A stretch of 64,000 nucleotides of DNA from the NCBI RefSeq assembly GCF_001652725.1, contig NZ_LWHJ01000032.1, positions 62,001 through 126,000 of the forward strand, in the 5' to 3' direction. This document shows, piece after piece, positions 41,971 through 50,953 of the stretch. Made by a program: the position numbers and the translations under genes. This stretch comes from Pedobacter psychrophilus. Lineage in GTDB: Bacteria > Bacteroidota > Bacteroidia > Sphingobacteriales > Sphingobacteriaceae. The first letter of the stretch is position 1; every line of letters begins with the position of its first letter. The notes beneath the pieces were generated by a model that worked only from the letters and a program-made list of their open reading frames with translations, ran no database searches and was not told the origin of the DNA.

Positions 41971-42832
41971 TTTAAACGATAAGGGTTTTAATGAAGACCC
42001 TGTAAACTTCATCAATAAGCTTAAACCAATTGAAGCTAAAAGGAGTAAAGAAGCAGTATGGTCAACGCTTGAATTGATGCTTGATAAACCTCTAAAAAAA
42101 CAAGGTAATGTTATTTCTAAGAATAGTAGAAAATGGCAAATTGCGGCAAGCTTAATTTTTGTAATGCTTTTTGCATCGGTATTTGGCAGCAAATTTTATA
42201 AAAAATCGGTAAGAGCAATTGCTGGAAAACAAGAAATAGCGTTTTTACCAGATGGTTCTGAGGTGCATTTAAATTCTAAGTCTGAAATTTCTTATAACCC
42301 AATTTGGTGGAAAGTTAATAGAGAAGTTGATTTAAAAGGTGAAGCTTTTTTCAAAGTAAAAAAAGGAAAGAAATTTACAGTGGTTTCTAATATTGGCATC
42401 ACTACGGTTGTTGGTACAAGTTTTAATATTTTTGCCAGAAACAATCATTATGTAGTTACTTGCTTAACAGGAAAGGTAAAGGTGGTTTCTGTAAAAACAA
42501 AACAGGAAACATTAATTACTCCTAATCAAATGGTTAGGTTTTCTGATGATGGAAAAATCCAATTAAATTCAAACGTTAATGCTAAATTAGCAACTTATTG
42601 GAGCGTAGGAAAGTTTGTTTTTACACAAGTTGCCTTGGATGAAGTTTTATCTGAAATTGAATTACGTTACGGTGTAAAAATAGAAAACTTAAGTAATTCT
42701 AAAGAGTTATACACTGGAAACTTCAATAAAGAAAACGATATAGAATTAGCCCTAAACCTAGTTTGCAAACCTTTTGGACTTGAATATAAAAAATTGCCTT
42801 CTGGGGCATACCTTATACAAAGAACACTTTAA
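41963..42832 (+). CDS. FecR-like anti-sigma factor / signal transducer
   Basis: 289 aa. A short cytoplasmic head (residues 1-50) binds the sigma factor; one membrane helix follows at about 54-70 (WQIAASLIFVMLFASVFG). The periplasmic FecR domain (about 80-190) contains ITTVVGTSFNIFAR and the SEVHLNSKSEISYNP block, and the C-terminal DUF4974 (LDEVLSEIELRYGVKIE) links to the receptor's STN domain. The 3' end overlaps the start of the TonB receptor by about 60 nt. Confidence 0.9.
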   Translation: MSSLNDKGFNEDPVNFINKLKPIEAKRSKEAVWSTLELMLDKPLKKQGNVISKNSRKWQIAASLIFVMLFASVFGSKFYKKSVRAIAGKQEIAFLPDGSEVHLNSKSEISYNPIWWKVNREVDLKGEAFFKVKKGKKFTVVSNIGITTVVGTSFNIFARNNHYVVTCLTGKVKVVSVKTKQETLITPNQMVRFSDDGKIQLNSNVNAKLATYWSVGKFVFTQVALDEVLSEIELRYGVKIENLSNSKELYTGNFNKENDIELALNLVCKPFGLEYKKLPSGAYLIQRTL

Positions 42833-45338
42833 ACTAAAGGCGTTTGCCTTTATCATAATTACACTATTATTAGCTAACGTATCTGCCTTTTCTCAAGAAA
42901 AGATACAGGTAACGGCATATAATATTGGTTTAAATAAAGTAATTACGAATCTTAGGGATAAATATAATATTGATGTTTCTTTTAATGATGATAAATTAAA
43001 TGCCTATAAAATAAATTTGCAAAAGGAATTTAGTTCATCAGATAAGGCATTAAGATATATTTTAAAGGGATTGCCTCTTAAATTAGAATTGATAAACAAC
43101 GTTTATGTTATCAGTGATTTAAAGCAAGTAAAGCAATTAAATTATATCTTAAGCGGCAATATTTCCGATGATATTAGTAACGAAACACTGCCTTTTTCTA
43201 CCGTAGTCATTAATGGTTTATCCTTAATTTCCGATCAAAAGGGAAATTTTTCTTTCTCTTCTAAAACAGATAGCATTTTTAAACTGCAAGTATCTTATTT
43301 GGGATTTATGAAACTAGATACTTTGGTTGATGCCAAAAATTATTTAGTTATAAAACTAAAAAATAATAATATCCAATTAACAGAAGTGATATTAAGTTCT
43401 GCTCAAAAAGATATTGAAAGCAATACATTTTATAGTGCTGGTAATTTAAAAATTAACCATAGTGTTGGCGAAAATTTACCTGGAGGAAGTGACAACTCCG
43501 TTTATAATCTATTGCGTTTACAGCCCGGTATTTTAGCGTCTGGCGAGCAAGCTAATGATCTATTGATTTGGGGAAGTTATAAAGGGCAAACTAAAGTATC
43601 CTTTGATGGCTTTACTTTATTTGGAGTAAGGAATTTTAATGATAATATTGGAGCAATTAACCCTCTTATCGCTAAGGATTTAAACATACAGAAAGGAGGT
43701 TATGGCGTTTCTCAAGGAGATAGGGTTGGGGGAATTGTTGATATTACTGGTATAGAAGGAAACACCATTAAACCTTCGCTTAAAATCGGGCTAAATAATT
43801 TAACCCTTAACGGAATTATAACTACTCCTCTTTTTAAAAATACCGCTTTAGTTATCGCCGCAAGGCAAACTTATTATAACGTATACAATCCATATCAATT
43901 AAGTGTTAATGTGCAAAACAGACAAAGAACATCTGATGTTATAGATTTTAATGTTGTTCCAAATTATGATTTTAATGATCTGAACCTTAAGTTTTCTGGA
44001 AAATCTATAACAGGAGACAATTATTATATAAGCTTATACAAAGGCAACGATGATTTTTCTTCCTTATTTAATACTATACAGGGGCGGTTTAAAATTAATG
44101 GTGATGATGAAGAGAAAAACAACCAATATGGAGGGGCGGCCAACTACAGTAAGATTTGGCAAAAGGGCTCAATATCAAATATTACACTTTCGTCATCAAG
44201 ATTAAAAAACCAAAGTGATAACAACACTATTATAAATTTTAATAATAATAATCAAAATTTTAGTACGCTTATAGATTTGCTAAACAATAATATAACAGAA
44301 CAATCTGTTAAGTTAACTCATCTATTACCCATAGTTACAAATAACAATTTTTTGCTCGGTGCAGGTTATATATATGATCAAACCTTATTAACAAGGGATT
44401 CTTTAAACTTTAGAAAACTGTATGAGCAAAATAGTAGTAATAGACTATATGCATTTATAGAAAACAATTATTTTATAAGCCCTAAACTTAAGATTACTCC
44501 AGGATTAAGAGTTGATTATGCCGGTAATTTAAACAAAGCTTATTTGCAACCAAGATTGGCAATAAAGTATCAAGTAAATAATCAATTTAAACTTTCTGGG
44601 TCTTGGGGAGTTTATAATCAATTTATTGCGTACAACGCTACTGTTGATGAACAAGGTAACCTTAAATATAATTGGACCGTTTGTGACAATAAAAAAACGC
44701 CCATATATGATGCCCAACATTGGGTTTTAGGAGCTAATTATCAAAAAAATAATTGGTCGGTTGATGGCGATTTTTATTACAGAACAACAACTGGTATTAC
44801 AAAATACATTCAAACAAAAACTACTAGAACTAACTTAATAGGAAATGGTAGGGCAATAGGACTAGATGTTTTAATCAAAAAAAATTATAAAGGAAGTACA
44901 GCCTGGGTTGGTTACACATTAAGTCAAACAACAGAACAATATCCCATTAAAATCAACAATAAAACAATAAATAATCAGTATCAAAGGGCGCCACAAGATC
45001 AACGTCATGAAGTTAAAATTGCCACTATTATAAATTTTGCGCCATTTTATTTATCTGCTAATTATGTTTACGGTTCAGGTTTTCCAAGTACTAATCCTCT
45101 TGATAATCAAAATGATAATGTTTTGCCTTATAGCCGATTTGATACTGCTTTAAATTATAAGTTTTATAAAAAACGGTATGGCTTAGAAACAGGGATATCT
45201 ATCTTAAATCTATTCAATACACAAAATCTTAAAATCAATAATTTAGAAAGAATACCTACCGAGCAAACAAGCACATTAAATATCTACAATCAGGCGGTTC
45301 CCTTTACGCCAACCTTATTTCTAAATATTTCATTATAA
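42774..45338 (+). CDS. TonB-dependent receptor with STN signalling domain (FecA-like)
   Basis: 854 aa counted from a TTG at 42774; a start at 42780 or a little later is possible, since the signal peptide proper is LKAFAFIIITLLLANVSAFSQ. Domains in order: STN (about 45-115, IQVTAYNIGLNKVITNLRDK), CarboxypepD_reg (about 122-205), plug (LPGGSDNSVYNLLRLQPGILA, about 230-330) and a 22-strand barrel. STN plus FecR plus sigma is the cell-surface signalling layout: substrate binding at the outer membrane relays through the plug to FecR. The ligand is unknown; no siderophore or SusD partner is adjacent. The overlap with fecR suggests coupling. Confidence 0.88.
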   Translation: MDLNIKNCLLGHTLYKEHFKLKAFAFIIITLLLANVSAFSQEKIQVTAYNIGLNKVITNLRDKYNIDVSFNDDKLNAYKINLQKEFSSSDKALRYILKGLPLKLELINNVYVISDLKQVKQLNYILSGNISDDISNETLPFSTVVINGLSLISDQKGNFSFSSKTDSIFKLQVSYLGFMKLDTLVDAKNYLVIKLKNNNIQLTEVILSSAQKDIESNTFYSAGNLKINHSVGENLPGGSDNSVYNLLRLQPGILASGEQANDLLIWGSYKGQTKVSFDGFTLFGVRNFNDNIGAINPLIAKDLNIQKGGYGVSQGDRVGGIVDITGIEGNTIKPSLKIGLNNLTLNGIITTPLFKNTALVIAARQTYYNVYNPYQLSVNVQNRQRTSDVIDFNVVPNYDFNDLNLKFSGKSITGDNYYISLYKGNDDFSSLFNTIQGRFKINGDDEEKNNQYGGAANYSKIWQKGSISNITLSSSRLKNQSDNNTIINFNNNNQNFSTLIDLLNNNITEQSVKLTHLLPIVTNNNFLLGAGYIYDQTLLTRDSLNFRKLYEQNSSNRLYAFIENNYFISPKLKITPGLRVDYAGNLNKAYLQPRLAIKYQVNNQFKLSGSWGVYNQFIAYNATVDEQGNLKYNWTVCDNKKTPIYDAQHWVLGANYQKNNWSVDGDFYYRTTTGITKYIQTKTTRTNLIGNGRAIGLDVLIKKNYKGSTAWVGYTLSQTTEQYPIKINNKTINNQYQRAPQDQRHEVKIATIINFAPFYLSANYVYGSGFPSTNPLDNQNDNVLPYSRFDTALNYKFYKKRYGLETGISILNLFNTQNLKINNLERIPTEQTSTLNIYNQAVPFTPTLFLNISL

Positions 45339-45420
45339 AATTAGGGTATTCATTATTCTACACGGTTTAAATATAACCAGCAACAAGCTGGTAGCAATTA
45401 TAAATTTAAACCCAGTAAAT

Positions 45421-46335
45421 ATGAAATCGTTAATTAAAAGAAATTTTCTTTTTTTAGCCTGTATGGCTTTGGCTTTTACGGCTTGTAAAAAAACTGACAG
45501 TATTGATAATTTGGATAATGCGCTTTTAGAAAATGGAGCAGTAGCAATTGCTGCAACTGAAAGTGTAATTGGCAATTTTAATCCTCCAAAAGATTCTCTT
45601 TATGCAATTGGTGCTTGCCAAAGAGATCACAAAAGAGTGATGATTTTAGCAGCAGATTTACGGCCTAATATAACAGCATATTTAAATGCTAATTATGCAG
45701 GTTATACTTTTATAAAAGCATTTAGTACCGCAATAAAGGGAAGCACAACAATTGATGGCTATGTTGTTGGTTTTATTTTTAATGGAAAACCTGTAGCACT
45801 AAGATTTACAGCTGAGGGAGTTTTTGTTAAAGTTTTAGAACTAAGAGAAGGTTCCGATTTGAGAAAAAACCGTGATCATCATGATGGAGGATGTTTTGAC
45901 AATAGAGATGGTAAACAAAGGGATAGTTTGGCGATCGCTAATTTATCTGCAAGTATTAAATCATATATGACTACCAATTATCCTAAAGATACTTTAAAAG
46001 GAGCTTGGTTAAATAAGGATTTAAGCATTGTTTTAGTGAGTAAAAATGTTACTTTTTTTGCTAATATTTTTAAAGTAGACGGAACTTTTATCGTTAGAAA
46101 TGCAATTCCAAGTCATGGGGGACAAGATAAAGAAATACAACAAAGCGCACTTCCTGCAAATACTTTAAGTTACTTAAATACAACTTATCCAAACTACGTA
46201 TTTAAAAAAGCATTTTCTGCATCAGAGAGAGGGGTTATAAAAGGTTATTTGGTAATTATTGATGCCAACTTAACCAAATATGCTATTCTTTTTGATTCTA
46301 GTGGTGTGTTTGTTAGTGCCAAGTCGGTAAGATAA
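45421..46335 (+). CDS. PepSY-like lipoprotein with three repeated domains
   Basis: 304 aa. MKSLIKRNFLFLACMALAFTACKK has a lipobox (FTAC). Three repeats of about 55-60 residues share the pattern I-x-x-Y-L/M-x-x-N/T-Y-P and end in a strand G-x-F-V: at about 83-140 (ITAYLNANYAGYTFIKAFS), 181-235 (IKSYMTTNYPKDTLKGAWL) and 249-304 (LSYLNTTYPNYVFKKAFSA). These look like PepSY-like units, which fold like small cystatins. A His/Asp-rich linker (RDHHDGGCFDNRDG) could bind a metal. The gene is last in the sigma-FecR-receptor operon, so it probably binds the same substrate or its metal outside the cell (inference). Confidence 0.65.
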   Translation: MKSLIKRNFLFLACMALAFTACKKTDSIDNLDNALLENGAVAIAATESVIGNFNPPKDSLYAIGACQRDHKRVMILAADLRPNITAYLNANYAGYTFIKAFSTAIKGSTTIDGYVVGFIFNGKPVALRFTAEGVFVKVLELREGSDLRKNRDHHDGGCFDNRDGKQRDSLAIANLSASIKSYMTTNYPKDTLKGAWLNKDLSIVLVSKNVTFFANIFKVDGTFIVRNAIPSHGGQDKEIQQSALPANTLSYLNTTYPNYVFKKAFSASERGVIKGYLVIIDANLTKYAILFDSSGVFVSAKSVR

Positions 46336-46357
46336 TTTCAGCAATAAATTGAGTTAT

Positions 46358-46386
46358 AAAATCCTCGTCTTTAGACGGGGATTTTA
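46358..46386 (+). terminator. Intrinsic terminator after the PepSY-like gene
   Basis: AAAATCCTCGTC, TTTA, GACGGGGATTTT, with a weaker T-run than the hairpin at 41231, which shares its stem ends and loop. Confidence 0.7.
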
Positions 46387-46403
46387 AGTTTACAACTTTT
46401 TTT

Positions 46404-46536
46404 GTCACTAATTTGTCTAATAATCACAAATCTGTTTGGATATACATGGTTTAGATTTCACTGATCTATATCGTTATTAATCGAAGTGCAGCAAATCAAG
46501 AAAATCCTAGAATCCTGTAAATCAAGATTCAGACAA
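46404..46536. repeat. Dispersed repeat R1, right copy
   Basis: GTCACTAATTTGTCTAATAA, an extra stretch of about 35 bp, TTTCACTGATCTATATCG, CAAATCAAGAAAATCCTAGA and CCTGTAAATCAAGATTCAGA. Same orientation as the copy at 41274 with a few substitutions. The remaining 85 bp up to the protease gene hold no recognisable feature. Confidence 0.75.
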
Positions 46537-46621
46537 AAAGATTCAAACATTTTTTCTCCCTCTCTTATCCTATCAATATAAATATTCCGTTCTAATTTGT
46601 AATTTAGAACATCGTATAGTT

Positions 46622-48325
46622 ATGGGAATTATAAAAAATAATATTAAACTGAGCTTAAGCATTGGTTTAATTGCAATAGCAGCACTCACCTTTTCTTTTA
46701 AAGAAGACCTTTTCCAAATATCCAAAAACCTGGATATTTTCGCTTCTGTTTATAAAGAGCTAAATATCAATTACGTAGATGAATTAAGTTCTGCTAAATT
46801 GATGCGAAATGGGATTGATGCCATGTTGGATAATTTAGATCCTTATACTGAGTTTGTACCAGAATCTGAGATTGAGGATTACAAAATGAAATATGTAAGC
46901 ACTCAATATGGAGGTATTGGGGCAGGTGTAATCCATAGAGATGGCAGGGTTTTTATCTCTGATCCTTTTGAAGGTTATCCAGCTCAAAAAGCAGATATAA
47001 GAGCAGGGGACGAAGTGATTTCTATCGATAATGAAAAAGTTTTAAACAAAAGTAACGATCAAATTAGCCAGCTTTTAAAAGGCCCAAAAGAAACTCCTCT
47101 TAAAATGGTTATTTTAAGGGATGGTAAAACAATTGATAAACTTTTAAATAGAGCAGAAATTAGTCAACCTAATGTGAGTTATTCTGGAATGCTAGATGGC
47201 AATATTGGCTATATTAAATTGGATAAATTTTTAGAAAATTCTGGTCAAGAAGTTAAAGATGCGCTGGTAAATATAAATAAGAATAACCCAAAAGGGTTGA
47301 TATTGGATTTGAGATATAATGGTGGCGGAATTTTGCAAGAAGCCGTAAAAATTGTTAATCTTTTTGTAGATAGAGATGTAGAAGTTGTGGTACAAAAAGG
47401 TAAAAATCCCGAAAAAACAATTGCGTATAAAACGTACATCAACCCTTTAGATCCTCAAATTCCTTTAGTGGTTTTGGTGAATAGTCGTTCTGCATCAGCC
47501 TCTGAGATTGTGGCCGGTTCTTTACAAGATTTAGATAGAGCGGTAATAATTGGTCAGCGTAGTTTTGGAAAAGGTTTGGTACAACAAACATTTAACTTGC
47601 CTTATAACAGCCTGGTTAAAATTACTGTTGCCAAATATTATACGCCTTCCGGCAGATGTATTCAGGCTTTAGATTACACCCATAGAAATGAAGATGGATC
47701 GGTAGATAAAATTCCTGATTCTTTAATTACAGCCTATAAAACAAAAATTGGTCGCTCTGTATATAACGGAAGCGGTATTTATCCCGATGTTTATGTAGAG
47801 CCTTATAAATTCCATCAAATTACACAGGTTTTAGTGAGCAAGTATTACGTTTTTGATTATGCTACAGAATTTGTAAAAAAGCATCCTTCAATTGCGCCAG
47901 CCATTAATTTTCAGTTGAGTGATGCTGATTATCAAAATTTTGTTTCTTATTTAGAAGGTAAAGATTACAACTATCAAACACCAACAGAACAAACCTTAGC
48001 CAGTTTAAAAGATGATGCAATAAGTGACAAAAAGTGGGAAGAAATTAAAACAGAATACGATAACCTAAAAGCTAAAGTTTCATACAGTAAGAAAAAAGAT
48101 TTAACTGAATTTAAACCAGAAATAAAACGTGTATTAGAAAGTGAGATTACACAACGTTATTACTTTGAGAACGGAAAAGCACAACAAGCATTTCAATATG
48201 ATTTAGAGCTAAAAAAGGCAAAAGATTTGTTAATTAATAATACTTTAATGGCAGCTGTTTTAAAAGGGGATGGAAATTATAAAACGATTGGTAAACCTGG
48301 AACTGTGAGTGCGCAAGCGGAGTAA
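46622..48325 (+). CDS. S41-family C-terminal processing protease
   Basis: 567 aa. An N-terminal hydrophobic segment (SIGLIAIAALTFSF) serves as signal or anchor. A PDZ domain (about 90-175; GIGAGVIHRDGRVFISDPFEGYPAQKADIRAGDEVISIDNE) is followed by the tail-specific protease domain with the catalytic serine Ser292 in SASASE (290-295) and Lys317 in SFGKG, 25 residues apart as in Prc. The C-terminal 200 residues are a helical extension. It degrades exported proteins by their C-termini. Monocistronic, between two repeats. Confidence 0.93.
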   Translation: MGIIKNNIKLSLSIGLIAIAALTFSFKEDLFQISKNLDIFASVYKELNINYVDELSSAKLMRNGIDAMLDNLDPYTEFVPESEIEDYKMKYVSTQYGGIGAGVIHRDGRVFISDPFEGYPAQKADIRAGDEVISIDNEKVLNKSNDQISQLLKGPKETPLKMVILRDGKTIDKLLNRAEISQPNVSYSGMLDGNIGYIKLDKFLENSGQEVKDALVNINKNNPKGLILDLRYNGGGILQEAVKIVNLFVDRDVEVVVQKGKNPEKTIAYKTYINPLDPQIPLVVLVNSRSASASEIVAGSLQDLDRAVIIGQRSFGKGLVQQTFNLPYNSLVKITVAKYYTPSGRCIQALDYTHRNEDGSVDKIPDSLITAYKTKIGRSVYNGSGIYPDVYVEPYKFHQITQVLVSKYYVFDYATEFVKKHPSIAPAINFQLSDADYQNFVSYLEGKDYNYQTPTEQTLASLKDDAISDKKWEEIKTEYDNLKAKVSYSKKKDLTEFKPEIKRVLESEITQRYYFENGKAQQAFQYDLELKKAKDLLINNTLMAAVLKGDGNYKTIGKPGTVSAQAE

Positions 48326-48368
48326 TAAAATATTTGTATAAAGGGAAAGATAAAGAATAATATATTTT

Positions 48369-48458
48369 GGGCGTTTTAACACGCTATCCACTATATCTTT
48401 TTTGCCAATGTGCATAGTGGTTAATTGCAAAAAAGGATGCCGTTTCTATCGTTAACGC
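48369..48458. repeat. Dispersed palindromic element, copy B
   Basis: 90 bp, same orientation and length as copy A at 32268: GGGCGTTTTAACACGCTATC to TCGTTAACGC, core TCTTTTTTGCC ... TGCAAAAAAGGATG. About 80% of the bases agree with copy A. It lies between the protease gene and the terminator of the BlaR1 gene. Confidence 0.85.
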
Positions 48459-48509
48459 AAAAAACCAAATCAGATAATGCTTGGTGATTTTAATTAACTC
48501 CGTTTAAAA

Positions 48510-48536
48510 ACAAAAAAGGTGGGTAAAACCCACCTC
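48510..48536 (-). terminator. Intrinsic terminator of the blaI-blaR1-like operon
   Basis: On the minus strand GGTGGG, TTTTA, CCCACC then TTTTTTGTTTTT, just after the stop of the gene ending at 48553. Confidence 0.9.
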
Positions 48537-48552
48537 ATTCAATTCACACTAT

Positions 48553-50427
48553 TTAATCTTTCTTTTTTGTGGTGATTTCAATCACTCCATTTTTACCTTT
48601 TTCTCCGTATTTTATTGTAGCAGCTTCGCCTTTTAAAATATTTGAAACCTCATTTTTTACAATGTTTATTCTTTCACTACCATGATATTCCACACCATCT
48701 ATAAGAAATAGAGATTTTTCAATAAAGTCATTGCTTATCGGAGGAGGAAAATTTACTTTTTTATTTATCTGAAAGAAAATAGGAACAGTATAAATTACCC
48801 TAACTTTCTCCCCGTTTTGGACTCCAGGATTCCATTTTGGAGATAATTCTAAAACTCTTTTTGCCTCTTCATCACAACCATACCCAATGCGTCTTACAAT
48901 TTTAACTTCAGTTAAACTACCATCTTTTTCTACCACAAATTGAGCATAAACTCTTCCCTCAATTTTGGCATCTTTTGCTGCTTTTGGATAATTTAAATTT
49001 CCACCTAAGAATTTTCCAAAGGCTTGTAAACCTCCAGGGAATGATGGTAAAACTTCTACGTTTTGAAAAATCGGATCTTTGCTAGATTGAGGATTTAATA
49101 TTATTGCTTTCTTGTCTTCTGCCTTTGGCAAATAACCTACAATCATTACCTCGCCTATATAATTCTTAATTATTCCTAAATCAGTTTCATTGTCTACAAT
49201 CATTTTATCTCCTTGTAAAGCATAGTTCAAAATTATAGAATAATTGCTGGGTGCAACATTAAGTTTATCTTTAAAAAGTTCTAATGCTCTTATCCCTTCT
49301 TTTTCGAAATCAAATCCAGAAAAAGTGTTTGCCTTCACGTTATCAATGTTTCCGTCTTCGTTTACATCAAATGTTAAAGAAACTTTGGCTACATTACTAT
49401 TGCTTCTTTCTATTGGCGGATATCTCAAATTTCTCCCAAGATGTTTCCTTAAATCTTTAAATACACTAGTATCTATAACTATTTCTACTATTGGTTTTTT
49501 AACTAATCCCGTAATCATTTTTTTAATATTTTTCGGTATAGACACATTTATAATCTCTTGTTTTGGCTGAACCGTTTTTGCAACTTTATCAATCATTTTA
49601 TTCTCGCTTATTTTTGCAGATGAAAGTATAATTGCCAATAAAAATAATGGGGCAGATAGACCATATTTTAGGATGGCTGCTTTTCTTGATTTTTGTTTAT
49701 TTAACATTTTTATCCTCCTTTTCAATAATGATTGGTTAAAGAAATTATTGGTTAACTGATTCGGTTTTACGCCAAAACTTTTACTAAATAATAGAATGGC
49801 ATATTCTTTTTTATCGCTCAATTTTACTGCTTCTTCATCGGCAATAAACTCATGGATATGTTTAATGGATTTTTTGTAGAGATAACAAACAGGATTAAAC
49901 CAGTTGATAATTGCTAAGATTTCAAAAAAGATCACATCTGCAGAATGCAACTGTTTAGCATGTGTTAATTCATGTTTTTCTATCTCTTTTAGGTTTGTTA
50001 AATTGGGATTGATCCTGATCTTTCCAAAAAATGAAAATGCTTCTGATGAGTTTTCACTTTTAAAAAGCTGTTTTACTTTTATCAGTTTATAAATTAATCT
50101 TAGCATTAAAACCGTAAAAACAAAAAGATAAACCAAGGTCAAATAATCGCCTAATGCCCAAGTATTATTATTAACCAGCGGACTAGCAAAACCTTGCATT
50201 ATCCTCACGTTTACATTTGTCCAACCAGTTTGCACTTGCTCGGTAATAAATAAAGATTTTACCCATTGCACCCTCGCCACTGGTATCATCATCGAAAAAA
50301 ATGCGGCGCCTAATAAATACGTTCTGTTTAAATTAAAAAAGGTTTCATCCTTTAAAAAGAGCTGGTAAAAAATGTAAAATACCGCTAGGTAAAGATTGAT
50401 CTGTATCAGATAATTGGCCCAATTCAT
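48553..50427 (-). CDS. BlaR1-type M56 metallopeptidase with TonB C-terminal domains
   Basis: 624 aa. Four membrane helices hold an M56 domain; the gluzincin motif HELTH is at 152-156, with EFIADE about 40 residues later. The cytoplasmic/exported second half carries a first TonB_C-like domain (KDLRKHLGRNLRYPPIERSN), a plug-like EVMIVGYLPKAEDKK, a second and better TonB_C-like domain (PAAKDAKIEGRVYAQFVVEKDG-like block) and a TonB-receptor-plug-like end (ISNILKGEAATIKYGEKGKN-type segment with GVIEITTKK). BlaR1 proteins sense a ligand and cleave the BlaI repressor. The TonB-like extension is a Bacteroidota speciality. Gap to the repressor gene is 2 bp. Confidence 0.85.
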   Translation of the reverse strand: MNWANYLIQINLYLAVFYIFYQLFLKDETFFNLNRTYLLGAAFFSMMIPVARVQWVKSLFITEQVQTGWTNVNVRIMQGFASPLVNNNTWALGDYLTLVYLFVFTVLMLRLIYKLIKVKQLFKSENSSEAFSFFGKIRINPNLTNLKEIEKHELTHAKQLHSADVIFFEILAIINWFNPVCYLYKKSIKHIHEFIADEEAVKLSDKKEYAILLFSKSFGVKPNQLTNNFFNQSLLKRRIKMLNKQKSRKAAILKYGLSAPLFLLAIILSSAKISENKMIDKVAKTVQPKQEIINVSIPKNIKKMITGLVKKPIVEIVIDTSVFKDLRKHLGRNLRYPPIERSNSNVAKVSLTFDVNEDGNIDNVKANTFSGFDFEKEGIRALELFKDKLNVAPSNYSIILNYALQGDKMIVDNETDLGIIKNYIGEVMIVGYLPKAEDKKAIILNPQSSKDPIFQNVEVLPSFPGGLQAFGKFLGGNLNYPKAAKDAKIEGRVYAQFVVEKDGSLTEVKIVRRIGYGCDEEAKRVLELSPKWNPGVQNGEKVRVIYTVPIFFQINKKVNFPPPISNDFIEKSLFLIDGVEYHGSERINIVKNEVSNILKGEAATIKYGEKGKNGVIEITTKKKD

Positions 50428-50429
50428 AG

Positions 50430-50807
50430 CTATTTGTTTTTGAGTTTTTCAATCATTTTTAAAATTTCATCAGCTTCTGCCAAGTCAATTTTTTCTTTTT
50501 TAACAAAGTAAGAGAACATGCTTTCTACTGAGTTTTCAAAATAGCCGTTCATCAATTTATCGGTTGCAAAACTTTTATATTCCTCTTTACTTACAATCGG
50601 GTAATATTGGTGGCTTTTGCCAAAAGCGATGTGATCTATAAAACCTTTTGTCTCCAAAATCCTAATAAACGTAGAAACGGTGTTATAAGCCGGTTTGGGA
50701 ATGGGCAATTGATCAATAATTTCTTTTACAAATGCTTTCTCCAAATCCCAAAGTATTTGCATCAGCTGCTCTTCTGCCTTTGTTAATTCTTTTATCTCTT
50801 TATCCAT
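50430..50807 (-). CDS. BlaI/MecI-family transcriptional repressor
   Basis: 125 aa from the ATG at 50807; a start at 50831 would add 8 residues and lie inside the operator region. A winged helix (ELTKAEEQLMQILWDLEKAFVKEIIDQL, then PAYNTVSTFIRILETKGFI) precedes a dimerisation and cleavage region. It represses its own operon with the BlaR1-like protease downstream, which should inactivate it on receipt of a signal. Two 18-bp dyads lie in its promoter, the expected binding sites. No beta-lactamase gene is nearby, so the regulated function may be at another locus. Confidence 0.93.
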   Translation of the reverse strand: MDKEIKELTKAEEQLMQILWDLEKAFVKEIIDQLPIPKPAYNTVSTFIRILETKGFIDHIAFGKSHQYYPIVSKEEYKSFATDKLMNGYFENSVESMFSYFVKKEKIDLAEADEILKMIEKLKNK

Positions 50808-50828
50808 TATTTTTAAAATTGCTATAAT

Positions 50829-50859
50829 CAAATATAAAACTAATATTTTAGTTTACAAA
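50829..50859 (-). promoter_or_regulatory. Promoter of the blaI-blaR1-like operon
   Basis: On the minus strand TTTG (50856-50859), a spacer of exactly 19 bp, then TATATTTG (50829-50836). A full match to the Bacteroidota consensus, ending 21 bp before the repressor ATG. Confidence 0.8.
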
Positions 50860-50874
50860 CTATTTCTTTAGTTT
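50837..50874. promoter_or_regulatory. Double operator for the BlaI-like repressor
   Basis: Two 18-bp dyads, AAACTAATATTTTAGTTT (50837-50854) and AAACTATTTCTTTAGTTT (50857-50874), with the shared pattern AAACTA-N6-TAGTTT. Their centres are 20 bp apart, two helical turns. The first fills the promoter spacer and the second covers the -33 box. Confidence 0.8.
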
Positions 50875-50953
50875 ATTTTTTTGGTTGAGTATTTGTCTGC
50901 TTAAATCGATAATTAAATAATTATCTTATTACATATAGCCGATTATAAATTTT

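Noticed and set aside
41274-46536. R1 repeats as an insertion sequence or composite transposon
   Set aside because: No transposase, no terminal inverted repeats at the ends, and no target-site duplication could be identified; a repeat-bounded island is the stronger statement.
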